From Theocolax elegans (taxonomy: Eukaryota > Arthropoda > Insecta > Hymenoptera > Cerocephalidae): DNA of 64,000 nucleotides. Within the stretch, counting starts at the first letter, position 1. Every line of letters begins with the position of its first letter. The stretch spans positions 64,901,238 through 64,965,237 of the forward strand of contig CM047426.1 of NCBI GenBank assembly GCA_026168455.1. The letters are read 5' to 3'. Below the pieces are notes generated by a model. That model was given only the letters and a program-made list of their open reading frames with translations, was not told where the DNA came from and did no database searches. Of this stretch, positions 21,701 through 33,530 are shown piece by piece. Both the position numbers and the translations under genes were made by a program.

Positions 21701-22062
21701 AATGTGAACGGTTATGGAAAAAATACATTAATTGCGAACAGATAGGTATAAATCTTAGTTATCAAGAATAAATTGATACAGCAAAAAACAATATGCACAG
21801 ATTTTTAAAAAATAGAGCAGACAAAAGAAATGTTAAACTAAAAACTTGCGATTTTAAAGTAGGTGATCTCGTGCTCGTAAAAGCACTAAACATGTCAAAT
21901 AACGAAGCAAAATTAACTACGAAATTTATGCCTGCTTATGAAGGTCCTTTCGAAATTATTCAAAATTTCGGACCTGACACTTTTCTTTTATTTGACCGAA
22001 TAAGAAATCTAGAGCGTAGAAAATTTCATGTATCAAATTTAAAAAAATTTTTCGTACTTTAA
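18622..22062 (+). pseudogene. Gypsy B Pol: protease, RT, RNase H, integrase (one stop)
   Basis: Overlaps gag by 64 nt in the -1 frame. Domains in order: protease (ALIDTGSEIT, about 18915); RT with IVPKKDGNIRICLDARKLN, the VPFGI motif and active site FVDD (about 19995); RNase H with TTDASDFAIAG, EKEMLAVVW and RTDHEAL; integrase with the HHCC zinc finger (HEYYGHVG...CEMCQKSK), catalytic Asp in SIDFYG, Asp in NDHGTQYTS and Glu in IERVHREIS; a C-terminal GPF module (YEGPFEIIQ). One TAA at 21769-21771 cuts off the last ~97 residues and is the only break seen. Confidence 0.93.
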
Positions 22063-22347
22063 AAGAAAAAGGAAAGAAAATCTAGTAAAAATGCTATAAA
22101 ATAAAAATAGTTATAATTGAACAATATATTGAATAGTAGAATTAAAATTTAAGATTTAAAATCATAATTCGAATTCGTCAAAATACAGCAAGTATTGCGA
22201 ACGAGAAATATAAGACAAAACAACATAAATATAAACAGATGATGACTTTGTCACAACAAAAATAAGGGCAAAGGTACCTGAGGAATAAAATAAAATTTAA
22301 GACGGCTAGTTAGTATCCTCTCAAATCTGATCGAGAACACAACGACA

Positions 22348-22872
22348 ATGCCGACTCGGAAGCGACACTCGTATGCGCAAACCGAAACGTACATCGGAGG
22401 TACACATTCGTACACACAAGTCAACCCCGACGATATCGCGAGTGGTGAAATTCATAGTGATCATATAATTGTGGCTACACATGGCACAAGAGTAGCACCA
22501 AGTGGACCGTTTAATAGGGCGCAATTCAATTATTATAATTGTGGCACATTAATGTACCCCGGCCCGTCTAAACACGAGAAGATAACACAAACGCATTCAA
22601 CACAAGACATTTCACCACTTCCGACAAACAGGCGAATAGTATTAAAAAGAAAATTGGATAGCGTGAAAGGCGAAATAAAACAATTGAAGTTGTCAGTATT
22701 ACATTCTATCCGGGATGATCAATTAGTATTATTAAAGACATTCGAGGAACAGCAGGAAACAATACCAGAAATTTGCGACTACGAATCTATGATGGAGGAA
22801 GGCATATCAGCTAACCGGGATGATTTGACTCTTAGCCTGGACGAATTCGAAAACTTTCTGAAAAACGCATAA
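22348..22872 (+). CDS. Gypsy B ORF3, unknown protein in env position
   Basis: 174 residues, intact, 286 bp after pol and about 170 bp before the polypurine tract. The N-terminus is basic (MPTRKRHSYAQTETYIGG) and the C-terminus acidic (DDLTLSLDEFENFLKNA). No signal peptide or membrane segment, so it is not a normal envelope. The layout (basic start, acidic/hydrophobic end) would suit a regulatory protein, but that is speculation. I do not recognise it. Confidence 0.6.
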   Translation: MPTRKRHSYAQTETYIGGTHSYTQVNPDDIASGEIHSDHIIVATHGTRVAPSGPFNRAQFNYYNCGTLMYPGPSKHEKITQTHSTQDISPLPTNRRIVLKRKLDSVKGEIKQLKLSVLHSIRDDQLVLLKTFEEQQETIPEICDYESMMEEGISANRDDLTLSLDEFENFLKNA

Positions 22873-23035
22873 AGTAAGAAAACTTAGAGTAAACAAATTA
22901 ATTATTAATTCATATATAAATGGCATAAATTTTCGTTAAACTTGTTTCATTATACAGTCCGTAATACTAGAGTCAGTCTTTCTCGTTTATTATAAACAAA
23001 TTTGTTATCTAAATTCAAATTTGCGATATCAAATT

Positions 23036-23049
23036 TAGAGGGGGCTATA
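23036..23049 (+). other. Polypurine tract of Gypsy B
   Basis: TTAGAGGGGGCTATA directly before the 3' LTR start at 23050; position and composition fit plus-strand priming. Confidence 0.6.
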
Positions 23050-23973
23050 TGACGCCTCACTCTAACTACATGTAGACAAATAGTATAGAGTTAAGAAAGC
23101 AGCGTGATAGCATAGTGGTTAGAACGTAGGTTTAGAAACCCGAACTATCAGGGTTCAAATACCGTCGGATGAAATTTTTTTATTTTAAAATTAATTAATT
23201 AAATATAAGAAAATTAACTAATAAAACGCGAAATGCTTAAAATAACAAAAAATATAATTTTACTATATTTTTTATTATTATTATTATTTTTTACTATTAT
23301 ACATGCGAAAAATTAGAAAAACACACATAAATTTACGAAAACTTCTTATTTGCGATTTTATAAAATTAATTAATAATTATTTATAAATAAATAATTATAA
23401 ATAAAGTATCACCTGAACGAAAGTTTATGTAAATATAGTAAAATGATACGGTGATTTAATTAAGTAATTTATATTATATAGATATAGTACCAAGAGCGAC
23501 GCATAGGTGGCGAAAGCGAGAAAATTGAAACTCGAAAGTAAAACTCAACCGAGAGTGTATATAAGAGCAGCCAGCGGAGCAGTCGAGAGACTCGATCGAT
23601 CTCAATACTTTTGTATGTAAGGCTTATAGCCTTACAAATCTTTATCAAAAGTTCTTTACTGATGGAGGTACTTTGCGCTCCCCAGTAGTCGAACAAAATA
23701 AAGAACCAAAAATTAATCTTTCTTTTCTTTTCTTGTCTATAACACTGAGTCGAAACCAATACACTTATACGAACCGCTCATGGAAGAGCAAGGCGCGTCT
23801 TCCATGATTCGGTATCGTCAACGCATACATATATACTAATATACACTTACAGTTTAAGGTGCTACAGAGAGAGCAGTGCGCGTCTCCTTGTTTTCACTGA
23901 CACTTCTTTTTCAGCACATTATTACAGCAAAAAAGTATCTACATATAAATTTTGTATAGGTGCACCAAATGGA
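23050..23973 (+). repeat. 3' LTR of Gypsy B (last 10 bp missing)
   Basis: Aligns base for base with 15794-16717 apart from about six substitutions. The terminal GCACGTTACA is replaced by the start of an inverted-repeat element. Confidence 0.85.
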
Positions 23974-24560
23974 TATATGAGCAAATCCACGGAACCTTTG
24001 ATTTTCATTTGAAAAATTTTTTTTTTTTTTTTTGGGAGGCACATTGATTTTAATGGAGATTTCTACTTCTTTAGAGGTTAAATAGTAGGAAAATATGAGG
24101 GCCCCTATTTCTTTTCAAGACTTATCTAAGAAATTAACGATTAAAATATTAATGAGGGGTATCATAGGGTAAATTATAAAAAATCACTTCGTAAATAAAC
24201 AGAACATTTTTTATTCTATAATTTATGAATATAACAACATAATTAAGTCTCTTATTTAACAAAAATTAAAATATCTAACAACAATTTTTCATATAAAAGG
24301 ATGTTTTCAAGTGCCGTTACAGTACTGTAATTTTCTTTTCCTAGTAACAATGGTTTTTTTTTGTTTGAGTACTTGTAACAGGAATTTCATTTTTTGCTCC
24401 ATAAATCTTCCAACTTGAAGGTTTCAATTGGTAATGAGTACATGGCAAATTATTTGAAACATTCATTACATGATAAATAATTTTCTTTTCGCATACTTCT
24501 CTTTAATGGTAAACAAACTACTTGACTGAATGATATGTGTGTGTATGTGTGCGCGCGCGC

Positions 24561-24636
<76 letters not shown>

Positions 24637-25437
24637 ATTTATATTAGCTTTTCTGTTGAAATAACCTATTTCGTATAGTCAATTTGGACTTCGGTTCAAA
24701 GGTATAAAATTTTATACTTTTATACAGCTTATATTATCTAAATTAACAAAAAATTCAATTGAGGTTTTACGTAGATGACTCAATAATCTACTAAAAAGTA
24801 AAGAGATATAGTTTATATATGCTTTTTTTGTGAATGTCGAGTGTGCCATGCGAAAATGAAAATTTGGAAGACTAGGGGCCCGAGATTTTGAAAAGTTTAA
24901 GGTAGAATTGCTAGTAAAGAAAAAGAGGCACAGCTAAGCACAAAAAAGAATAAGAATCCTTATTGCAAATCGAAAAAAGCAATATTAGTCACAATAGCTA
25001 TAAACAAAACTTATCTTTGTATAATATCAAAATTCTAAAATTTCCTAAATTTACAAAAACTGACTTCCTCAAGAGTTGCGATTTTTATTTTTCTGTATCA
25101 TGAAGGCACACTATTCTAACACTTTTAGTTTAATAGGGTAGATGGTGTAGGTTGTCAAAAAAAATTTCTGTAACATTTGGTGAAGAATTATAATTTCTAT
25201 AAGCTTAAAAAATAGAAGATGAGTACTACTTCCATCGTCAAATTTGCAAAAATGCAACTTTATGAAGCCTCTAACAAAAAGCTAATGAAAACAGCTTTAA
25301 AAAAATGATAAGGACCCTTCATCGAATTACTTTTTCTACCAGAAACCGTTGTTATAATGTTGCTAGGTCTGCTTATTTACTACTATATTACCCGCTTCCC
25401 CAAAATTAAAGGTTCTGTGGATTTGCTCATATATATA
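23974..25437. mobile_element. Terminal-inverted-repeat element (~1.46 kb), non-coding
   Basis: The ends ATATGAGCAAATCCAC...GAACCTTT and their complement match over about 32 bp with two mismatches. The interior has no coding ORF and includes a GT microsatellite. A MITE-like or internally deleted DNA transposon. Confidence 0.75.
24537..24633. repeat. (GT)n microsatellite
   Basis: About 45 GT units with an internal GCGCGCG stretch. Confidence 0.95.
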
Positions 25438-25450
25438 TATATATATATGT

Positions 25451-26397
25451 GGGCTATTTCACGTCAAGAGGTACGATGAAAATTTTAAATCGCTCCAAAA
25501 TTTGAGAACAGGCTGGAAATATCTTCAAGAAGATAGAAAAAAAATTTTAGGTGTTAAAAATAATTTGCCTAAGAGTTATTCCACCATGAAAAATGGAAAT
25601 TTTTTAATTTTTTAGAAAATTTTCTATTTTTAAAGCCATTTATCTCAAAATCTATTAATTTTTTTGAAAAAATATTATTAACAACTTTTGTTCAAAATAA
25701 TCTTTAAAATTCATCTACCTAGGTTACAATTCTTTATTTTAAAATCTCGAAGAGATAGGACACTCGAAAATATTGAAAATCAAAAAAAGGCGACCACGCC
25801 ACAATCGATTTTGATCTAATACCGCTCAAAAGATGACATTTTTTGAGAGCTTTCGAATGGCGGTGGTTAGATTATTGGCCAAGACCGCTGATGTAAGTTA
25901 TGCCTCATAAAACTTATAAAATCACTAATTTTCATATATTTTAGGGCATAACCTACAACAGCGGTCTTGGCCAATAATCTGACCAACGCCATTCGAAAGC
26001 TTTCAAAAAATGTGATCTTTTGAGCGGTGTTAGATCAAAATCGATTGTGGCGTGGTCGCCTTTTTTGATATTCAATATTTCCGGGCGTTCTATCTCTTCG
26101 AGATTTTAAAATTAAGAATTGTAACGTAGGTAGATAAGTTCTAAAGATTATTTTGAACAAAAGTTGTTTGTAATGTTTTTTCAAAAAAATTAATAGATTT
26201 TGAGATAAATGGCTTTGAAAATAGAAATTATTCTAAAAAATTGAAAAATTTCCATTTTTCATGGTGGATTAACTTTTAGGCAAATTATTTTTAACACCTA
26301 AAATTTTTTTTCTATCTTCTTGAAAATATTTCCAGCCTGTTCTCAAATTTTGGAGCGATTTAAAATTTTGATCGTACCACTTGACGTGAAATAGCCC
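25451..26397. mobile_element. Palindromic inverted-repeat element P2 (~947 bp)
   Basis: Almost identical to P1, including the same mismatches between its two arms. Flanked on both sides by TA repeats. Confidence 0.85.
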
Positions 26398-26414
26398 ATA
26401 TATATATATATATA

Positions 26415-27240
26415 TCCATATATTTGGGTACTTAAGGTATATTCTTTCCGGCTATCTATACGCTTGTATTTTTCGTAAAGGCAAACCTGATATTTTATGT
26501 TATTTCAATTACTAAACCAACCGTTTTCTCTTACAACAATTATTATTTGATATTGCAATTTATTAATAATTATTATTCTATGCATTGCATTTTTTTTTTT
26601 ATGTTATTTAACGTCGCTCTATTTATGCTGCCAGGGCTAATCAGCGACGGAGGTGAACGGTGTGTGCATTTTATTTGCAATATTTACGGTTTGAATTGCA
26701 ATTTATTAACAATAATTCATGTTTTCAATAACAACAATTTTTAATTTAATCTGCATTTATTTATAATAATTCTTATTTCGTTTATTAATTATTAATGTTT
26801 ATAAAAAATAACCTTGCGTTAACGTGTTCGCTGTACAATTGTTTATTTAATCAAAATTAAAATCGTCATTTAAGTTAAATAATTTTATGCAATTGTTAAT
26901 AAATTAGTGTAATTTTATGTGTTTTTGCCCATTAAAAAGCTGTAAGAATTTAGTTATACGTGTTCATTTAAAGGAAAACAGCATATTATGATGTTAACAT
27001 ATTTAAATAAATAATGCATGATTAATACGAAATAAAACATATATTATTTTATTTATCCCACACTATATCCTACGTCTCTATTCTCAAAATAACTTCGCTG
27101 GCTACTCCCGGAGACGTAAGGCTAGTCCTAGTCAAACAAGAACGAAAGGAACGCGAATGGTTTAGTAACCATTTGCCTTCTTGTAACATTTTTTATGGTA
27201 ATTGGTACAAGTCTGGACGTGACATGCCATAGAACTAACA
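26415..27240. other. AT-rich DNA, nothing recognised
   Basis: A 65-residue ORF at 26547 is poorly supported. No repeat or RNA gene seen. Confidence 0.4.
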
Positions 27241-27256
27241 TAATTCGAACAACAAT

Positions 27257-28200
27257 TTAACCACTTAATAAAGATTTGTTATTTTTTTAAATTATTTGAA
27301 TCATTATGATTATCTATTATTCATGTTACTCAATACTGGAATAAAATCATCCAATAGATGCAGCAGTTCATAAAATGTCCAAATGAATTACACCTGCCAA
27401 AGATAAACACATTTGTTTTATAATGTTAAAAAAGTTTTTGTATAATATGGATGGAGAACAATCATTTATCTATTTAAGTTTTTTAAATTATTTATTTCAA
27501 AGTGACTATCAAGCAATCATGTCACTTAGCTCGAATAAAAATAATCTTTTACATGTTACATTTCATAAAGCTTCCAAATGAATTTCACACTCGTCAAAGA
27601 ACTGCCACATTAGTTTTATACAGAAATGTTAAATAATTGATCCAATAATTACAAGGTAGAGAATGATAAGCTATCAACTAAATTAAAATTTTTTTTCTAA
27701 ATTATTTAAGTCAATTTGACTATATCAAACATTAATAACCTTTAGCGTTGCAATAAAAACCATTGTATACGTGCAAAAGTTCATAAAATATCCAGATGAA
27801 TATTACACTTGCCAAACACCCCACACATTTGTTTTATAGAAATGTTTAGAGAAAAGCTTTTGGATAATTATAAGGATAGAGAACAATAATTTATCCACTT
27901 AATTAATATTGTTTTACCCTTTAAAATTATTCAAGTAAATGTGATAATTAAATATTCATATGTCACTCAGCACTATAATAAAATTATTCCTATACGGGTT
28001 AAAGTTATTTAAAAAATTTTTTCATGTTTTTTGCATTAGACACATTAGTTTTATAGAAATAAAAAAAAGTTATTGAGTAATGAGAATGATCCATGACATA
28101 ACTCATCCACTTAATTAATATCGTGTTGTCTTTGAAAATTATTCGAGTCAATGTGACTGTTAAACATTCATATTATATCACTCAGCACTATAATAAAAAA
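27257..28200. repeat. Degenerate tandem satellite, ~210-bp period, 4.5 copies
   Basis: The anchor TTTATCCACTTAATTAATAT recurs in varying form at about 27257, 27466, 27673, 27891 and 28104 (spacings 207-218). Other shared blocks are TCACTCAGCACTATAATAAAA and CACATTAGTTTTATAGAAAT. Copies are clearly diverged. Confidence 0.7.
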
Positions 28201-28208
28201 AATTATAT

Positions 28209-28484
28209 ATATAATTATCGGTCTTTCCGAACTAAATGCTTTATTTTTGGAATAAACAGGCCCATTATACCCTTTGTCCACTATGGTTGGTAGAATTTCC
28301 CAGAGTAACGGCCTTTTTGAAAAATTAAAACAAAAATTAAAGGCGTTTCGTCCTCGATCCCCAGTTTGGACTCCTCAGTAAGGAACTGGAGATCATACCT
28401 TAGACGCCTGTCGCAAGATGAACTGCGACGCCAGCAAGATGTTATGCGGCTATATATATAGAGAAGGATCCATCTTGCAGTGAG
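28209..28484 (+). repeat. ~400-bp repeat family R, copy 1 (interrupted by the LINE)
   Basis: Begins AATTATCGGTCTTTCCGAAC and is repeated at about 35500 and 35897 and, inverted, at 36170-36468. The LINE is inserted at its right end; TTGCAGTGAG at 28475-28484 is one half of the target-site duplication. Confidence 0.75.
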
Positions 28485-28578
28485 TATTATTATTATTATT
28501 ATTATTATTGATTGAGTCGGGCCTATAAGGCCTCCGGGCGCATGGGTAGTCTTTTGGCGTCCCTCTGATACGGTGGGC

Positions 28579-29988
28579 TCATTCAAAGATATTATTCCAG
28601 AAGTAAATTATTCTTGGAATGTCCTCTGCCGTAAAGTCTATACACTGCAGAAGGAATTCCCCAAGATGGGTTCTCCTTCTCTCCATGAGGGCTGGACACT
28701 TGCAGATGATATGCAATGTTGTCTCATCCTCTAATTTACAGAATCTACATGTTGGACTTTCGCTTAGTCCTATCATATGTCTGTATTTAAGTAACGCGCC
28801 GTGGCCAGTTATCACAGCTGCCACTAATCTTGCGTTCCTCTTGCTTAACTTGGAGATTTGGGAAGCCCAGTCTCCTAGCGTTTGGGGTTTAATAAAGCTT
28901 TTTGCTACACGACAGCCCGGCGCATTCTTCTAGGCCTTTTCGTGTTTCTTGGCTATCCACTCTCGGGTTATCTTTACGAATTCCGAGTTGCAGATGCCAA
29001 CAATTGGCTCCGGTCCAATGAACCGTTCCCTGCTTGCTTGTTTGGCAAGTCTGTCTGCCACTTCGTTTCCCCTGATGCCAATGTGACTTGGCACCCATAG
29101 TAAGGTCACAGAGCGGAAGCCAGCCAGTTCATTCAGAGCATGGTGGCACTCCGTCACCAGTTGGGATCTGTTGACAGGTGCGTCCAGGGCTTCTAAAGCA
29201 CTCCTACTGTCCGAGCAGATATACAGATGCTCCCTGGATTTGTAGGAGGCCGCCCAGTGTGTACAGTAGATAATGGCCAGCAGCTCCGCTTGGTGCACAG
29301 TCGTGTACGCTCCGAGCGGTATGGTCTGTCCTTTTCCATCCCTCCTTCTGTAGACACCGGCTCCTGAGCCTCCCGCATTCTTTCAGCCGTCTGTATACCA
29401 GACCTCTCCAGATGCGGGAAGTTGAGCCTTTTGAGATGTCCAGTCTTCTTTTGAAGGAAGACTGATGCTGTATTTATTGTCAAAGAGGTGGACAGTAGTC
29501 GCCTTGTCCATGGGCATGTCTTGCAGGCCTCCATAGAAGTTGGCTCCCAATGTCTTCCCCCTTTCCTCCGCCCCTCCTTCAACTCTGAGGGAGTCCTTTG
29601 GCTGCCTCTGCTTCAATCGTGAGGGCCAAGGGCTCTATGCCCAGAAGATCCCCTAGGGCAGCCGTCGGCGAAGCCTTAGCCGTTCCCAGGGCGCATCTCA
29701 GCACAAGGCCTCTCAGCCTCTCTAATTGAGAGATTGCAGATCTGAGTGCTGTTCTCTCCCCCCATATTGTAGCTGCATACAACAGTCTGGGTTTGAGAAC
29801 TGCATTGTACAACCATTTAGTTTGTGGCTAGTTTTAGTCCCCAATTTCTACCAATGGCCCTTGTGAGCTGCCAGAGTCCATTGATAAATTTTCGGCTTTT
29901 ATCCTCAAGATGCCTCTTCCATGACAGTTTGCTGTCATAGATGACTCCGAGGTATTTCATATCTTTGATATATTAAGAGACTGACCAT
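28579..29988 (-). pseudogene. Second copy of the LINE 3' region (RT end, RNase H, CCHC)
   Basis: 28632-29988 duplicates 29990-31345 at an offset of 1358 bp. By eye the copies differ by about three single-base indels (near 29587, 29822 and 29964) that shift frame in this copy. It alone carries the true C-terminus (ending FWNNIFE at 28579) and the 3' UTR. Confidence 0.85.
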
Positions 29989-29989
29989 G

Positions 29990-32900
29990 TAAAGTCTATA
30001 CACTGCAGAAGGAATTCCCCAAGATGGGTTCTCCTTCTCTCCATGAGGGCTGGACACTTGCAGATGATATGCAATGTTGTCTCATCCTCTAATTTACAGA
30101 ATCTACATGTTGGACTTTCGCTTAGTCCTATCATATGTCTGTATTTAAGTAACGCGCCGTGGCCAGTTATCACAGCTGCCACTAATCTTGCGTTCCTCTT
30201 GCTTAACTTGGAGATTTGGGAAGCCCAGTCTCCTAGCGTTTGGGGTTTAATAAAGCTTTTTGCTACACGACAGCCCGGCGCATTCTTCTAGGCCTTTTCG
30301 TGTTTCTTGGCTATCCACTCTCGGGTTATCTTTACGAATTCCGAGTTGCAGATGCCAACAATTGGCTCCGGTCCAATGAACCGTTCCCTGCTTGCTTGTT
30401 TGGCAAGTCTGTCTGCCACTTCGTTTCCCCTGATGCCAATGTGACTTGGCACCCATAGTAAGGTCACAGAGCGGAAGCCAGCCAGTTCATTCAGAGCATG
30501 GTGGCACTCCGTCACCAGTTGGGATCTGTTGACAGGTGCGTCCAGGGCTTCTAAAGCACTCCTACTGTCCGAGCAGATATACAGATGCTCCCTGGATTTG
30601 TAGGAGGCCGCCCAGTGTGTACAGTAGATAATGGCCAGCAGCTCCGCTTGGTGCACAGTCGTGTACGCTCCGAGCGGTATGGTCTGTCCTTTTCCATCCC
30701 TCCTTCTGTAGACACCGGCTCCTGAGCCTCCCGCATTCTTTCAGCCGTCTGTATACCAGACCTCTCCAGATGCGGGAAGTTGAGCCTTTTGAGATGTCCA
30801 GTCTTCTTTTGAAGGAAGACTGATGCTGTATTTATTGTCAAAGAGGTGGACAGTAGTCGCCTTGTCCATGGGCATGTCTTGCAGGCCTCCATAGAAGTTG
30901 GCTCCCAATGTCTTCCCCCTTTCCTCCGCCCCTCCTTCAACTCTGAGGAGTCCTTTGGCTGCCTCTGCTTCAATCGTGAGGGCCAAGGGCTCTATGCCCA
31001 GAAGATCCCCTAGGGCAGCCGTCGGCGAAGCCTTAGCCGTTCCCAGGGCGCATCTCAGCACAAGGCCTCTCAGCCTCTCTAATTGAGAGATTGCAGATCT
31101 GAGTGCTGTTCTCTCCCCCCATATTGTAGCTGCATACAACAGTCTGGGTTTGAGAACTGCATTGTACAACCATTTAGTTGTGGCTAGTTTTAGTCCCCAA
31201 TTTCTACCAATGGCCCTTGTGAGCTGCCAGAGTCCATTGATAAATTTTCGGCTTTTATCCTCAAGATGCCTCTTCCATGACAGTTTGCTGTCATAGATGA
31301 CTCCGAGGTATTTCATATCTTTTGATATATTAAGAGACTGACCATTAAGTTTTAGGGCAAAGTTAGTGGCCCATTTGTATTTCTTGGTGAAGACCACTAC
31401 CTCAGTTTTATCCGGGTTGACATTAAGTCCTTTATCTTTGCACCATTTTGCAACAAGGTTTATGGCCTGTTGAAGACGCTCCAAGACGGTTTGCAGGAAG
31501 GGTTCACGTCCGATGATTAAAATGTCATCAGCATAGCCCACTACTTGGTGACCATTACTTGATAGCGTATCTAATAAGTTATCTACTGCAAGACACCATA
31601 GGAGGGGTGATATCACCCCTCCTTGTGGGCAACCTGAGTTAACATTGCCTCTGATCGTGGTGTCCCCTTTGGTAGTTTCCAGCAGGCGGTTGCCTAGCAT
31701 GTGGCATGTCCATTCAACAAGCATCTCGGGAATTCCGTGATCAATCATTGCTGACTTGATGACCCCCCGAGACGTATTGTTGAAGGCCCCCTCTATGTCC
31801 AGTGCAACCGCCACTGCGAATTCTCCACATTCAACTTGTTTATGGATGAGCTGCTTAGCCCTATATAGAGCGGTCTCCGTTGAGTGCCCTGCTCTGTAGG
31901 CATGTTGATCCTTGTTCAGAGGCTTGTTTTTCAAGACCCCGGCCCTTAAAAATCTATCTACCAGCCTTTCCAAACTCTTTAGTATGAATGAGGTCAGACT
32001 GATAGGCCGAAAATCCTTCGGTGTGGTGTAACTTTGTCTTCCCGCTTTCGGAATGAAAACCACCCTCACTCCCTGCCACGCTACAGGCACGTGACCAAGA
32101 ACGAGGCTGGCTCTGAAGATCTTTATCAGCGGCCCTAGGATACAATCCTCTGCCCTCTGAAGAAGAACCACAAAAATTTCATCCGTACCAGGGGATTTGT
32201 AGGGTCGAAAGGAGCGTATAGCCCATTTCACCCTATCTTCAGTGATAATAACCTTTGCCAGGTCTTGATGGCAGCGCCACTGCGACGCCTTCCATCTGTT
32301 CCTGAAATCGATTATTTTCCTGTTATCAGTTCCTAGCTCCGAGAAGCCTGGGAAGTGGCTACTGATCAGGTGCACTAGGGTATCCTCGTCAGAAGTTGAG
32401 AACTTATTATCTGGAAGCTTGAGCGAGCCAAGGGCAGCTTCCGGGTTCCTGGACAGAATCTTGTCCAGTCTTGAAGCCTCGTTTCCGCCCTCAACCTCCT
32501 CGCAGAAAGCGGCCCAGCTTTCCTTCTGTGCTCTTCTAATTTCGGATCTGTACCGATCTCTTTCCTTTTTGGGTCCTTGTCTGGCCTTTTTGAGAAGGTT
32601 CCGTATAGATCCTCTCAATAGTTTTAGTTTACCTTACCACCAGCGGATTTGGCCTTTAGGCTTCCTCCTACTTAGTGGACAGTTATTCTCGAAGGCTTGG
32701 CGGAGTGCTTCAGTCAGCTTCCGCGCTGCCTTCTCCAGCATGGGAATGTCTCTTATAGCACCTGGAAGGTCCTCAAGGTTCCTTTCCAGGTCCCGTCCGA
32801 AACCCTCCCAGTTGGTATGTCTGGGGTTTCTGAGGAACCGAAGCTCTTCCAGCGGACCACACTCCCCCACCAATTCCATGGCGATCTGAGCATGATCCGA

Positions 32901-33530
32901 CAGTGTCGGCTCGTCCGTGACCCTCCAGCTTTTAATTCTGTCAGAAAGGGCCGAGGAACATAGTGAAATATCAATGACCTCCGCCCTTACAGCATTTTGG
33001 AAAGTAGGTTTACTTCCGGTATTGAGAATGTCCAGCTCCGTGGTGACGGGATAGTCCACCAGTGCGGATCCCCTCTTATTCACATTTGAGCTACCCCATA
33101 GTTCATGATGCACATTTGCATCACATCCTATTAGGATTGGCCAGTTATGTTCCTGACAGTGGCTAATCAGCCTGATAACCTCCTTCGGCGGAACATCGGT
33201 GTCTTCATAGGGAAAGTAGGCTGAGGTAATGATAAGCCTACCCATCTCCTTTACGTTAATGGAAACCACCATTAAATCTTTTGTACAGAAATCCCAAAGG
33301 GGGACACTATTTAGTCCCTTGCAGACAATGCCTGCCCTTGGTCTGTCTGCTGTCGGGTCTCTGTAGAATTGTAGGCTACCTAGTCTTTTGATGGACCCCT
33401 TCACAATCCAAGGCTCTTGGATTAGCGAGAGGCCTGTGTGCACCGTAGCCATGCTTCTCTGCAATATTGCAGAGGCGCCTTTGCTATGGTGCAAGTTAAT
33501 TTGGGTTATTGACAGAGTTGGAGGAGCCAA
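29990..33530 (-). pseudogene. LINE ORF2: endonuclease, RT, RNase H; three in-frame stops
   Basis: Endonuclease at 33530-32634: TQINLHHSKGA, IQEPW, IGCDANVHHELWGSS and SDHAQ. A TAA at 32634 precedes the RT: YKSPGTDEI, FRPISLTSF, AVALDIEGAFN, GCPQGGVISPLLW, active site GYADDILIIG. A TGA at 30741 follows WYTDG at the RNase H start (HQAELLAI, SDSRSALEAL, VPSHIGIRGNEVADRLAKQA). A TAG at 30288 follows KKHEKA. Then comes the CRFC...H...C motif. All parts stay in one frame with no indel. ORF2 starts at TTG directly after the ORF1 stop (TAATTG), suggesting a termination-reinitiation arrangement. Confidence 0.88.

Larger units (their letters stand above)
15794..23973 (+). mobile_element. Gypsy/Ty3 LTR element B, nearly complete
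   Basis: Order: 5' LTR, primer-binding site, decayed pre-gag ORF, gag, pol (protease, RT, RNase H, integrase), ORF3, polypurine tract, 3' LTR. The two 924-bp LTR copies differ at roughly six positions by eye (about 99.3% identity), so insertion was recent. Defects: a frameshift in gag and one stop in pol. The last 10 bp of the 3' LTR are missing where an inverted-repeat element begins. Confidence 0.9.

Noticed and set aside
24537..24633. Z-DNA-forming GT/GC tract as a regulatory element
   Set aside because: Simple repeat inside a non-coding transposon; no gene nearby to regulate.
28619..29298. Plus-strand ORFs in the duplicated LINE region and 122-residue minus ORFs as separate genes
   Set aside because: The plus ORFs are shadows, and the minus ones are pieces of the RNase H domain of LINE ORF2.
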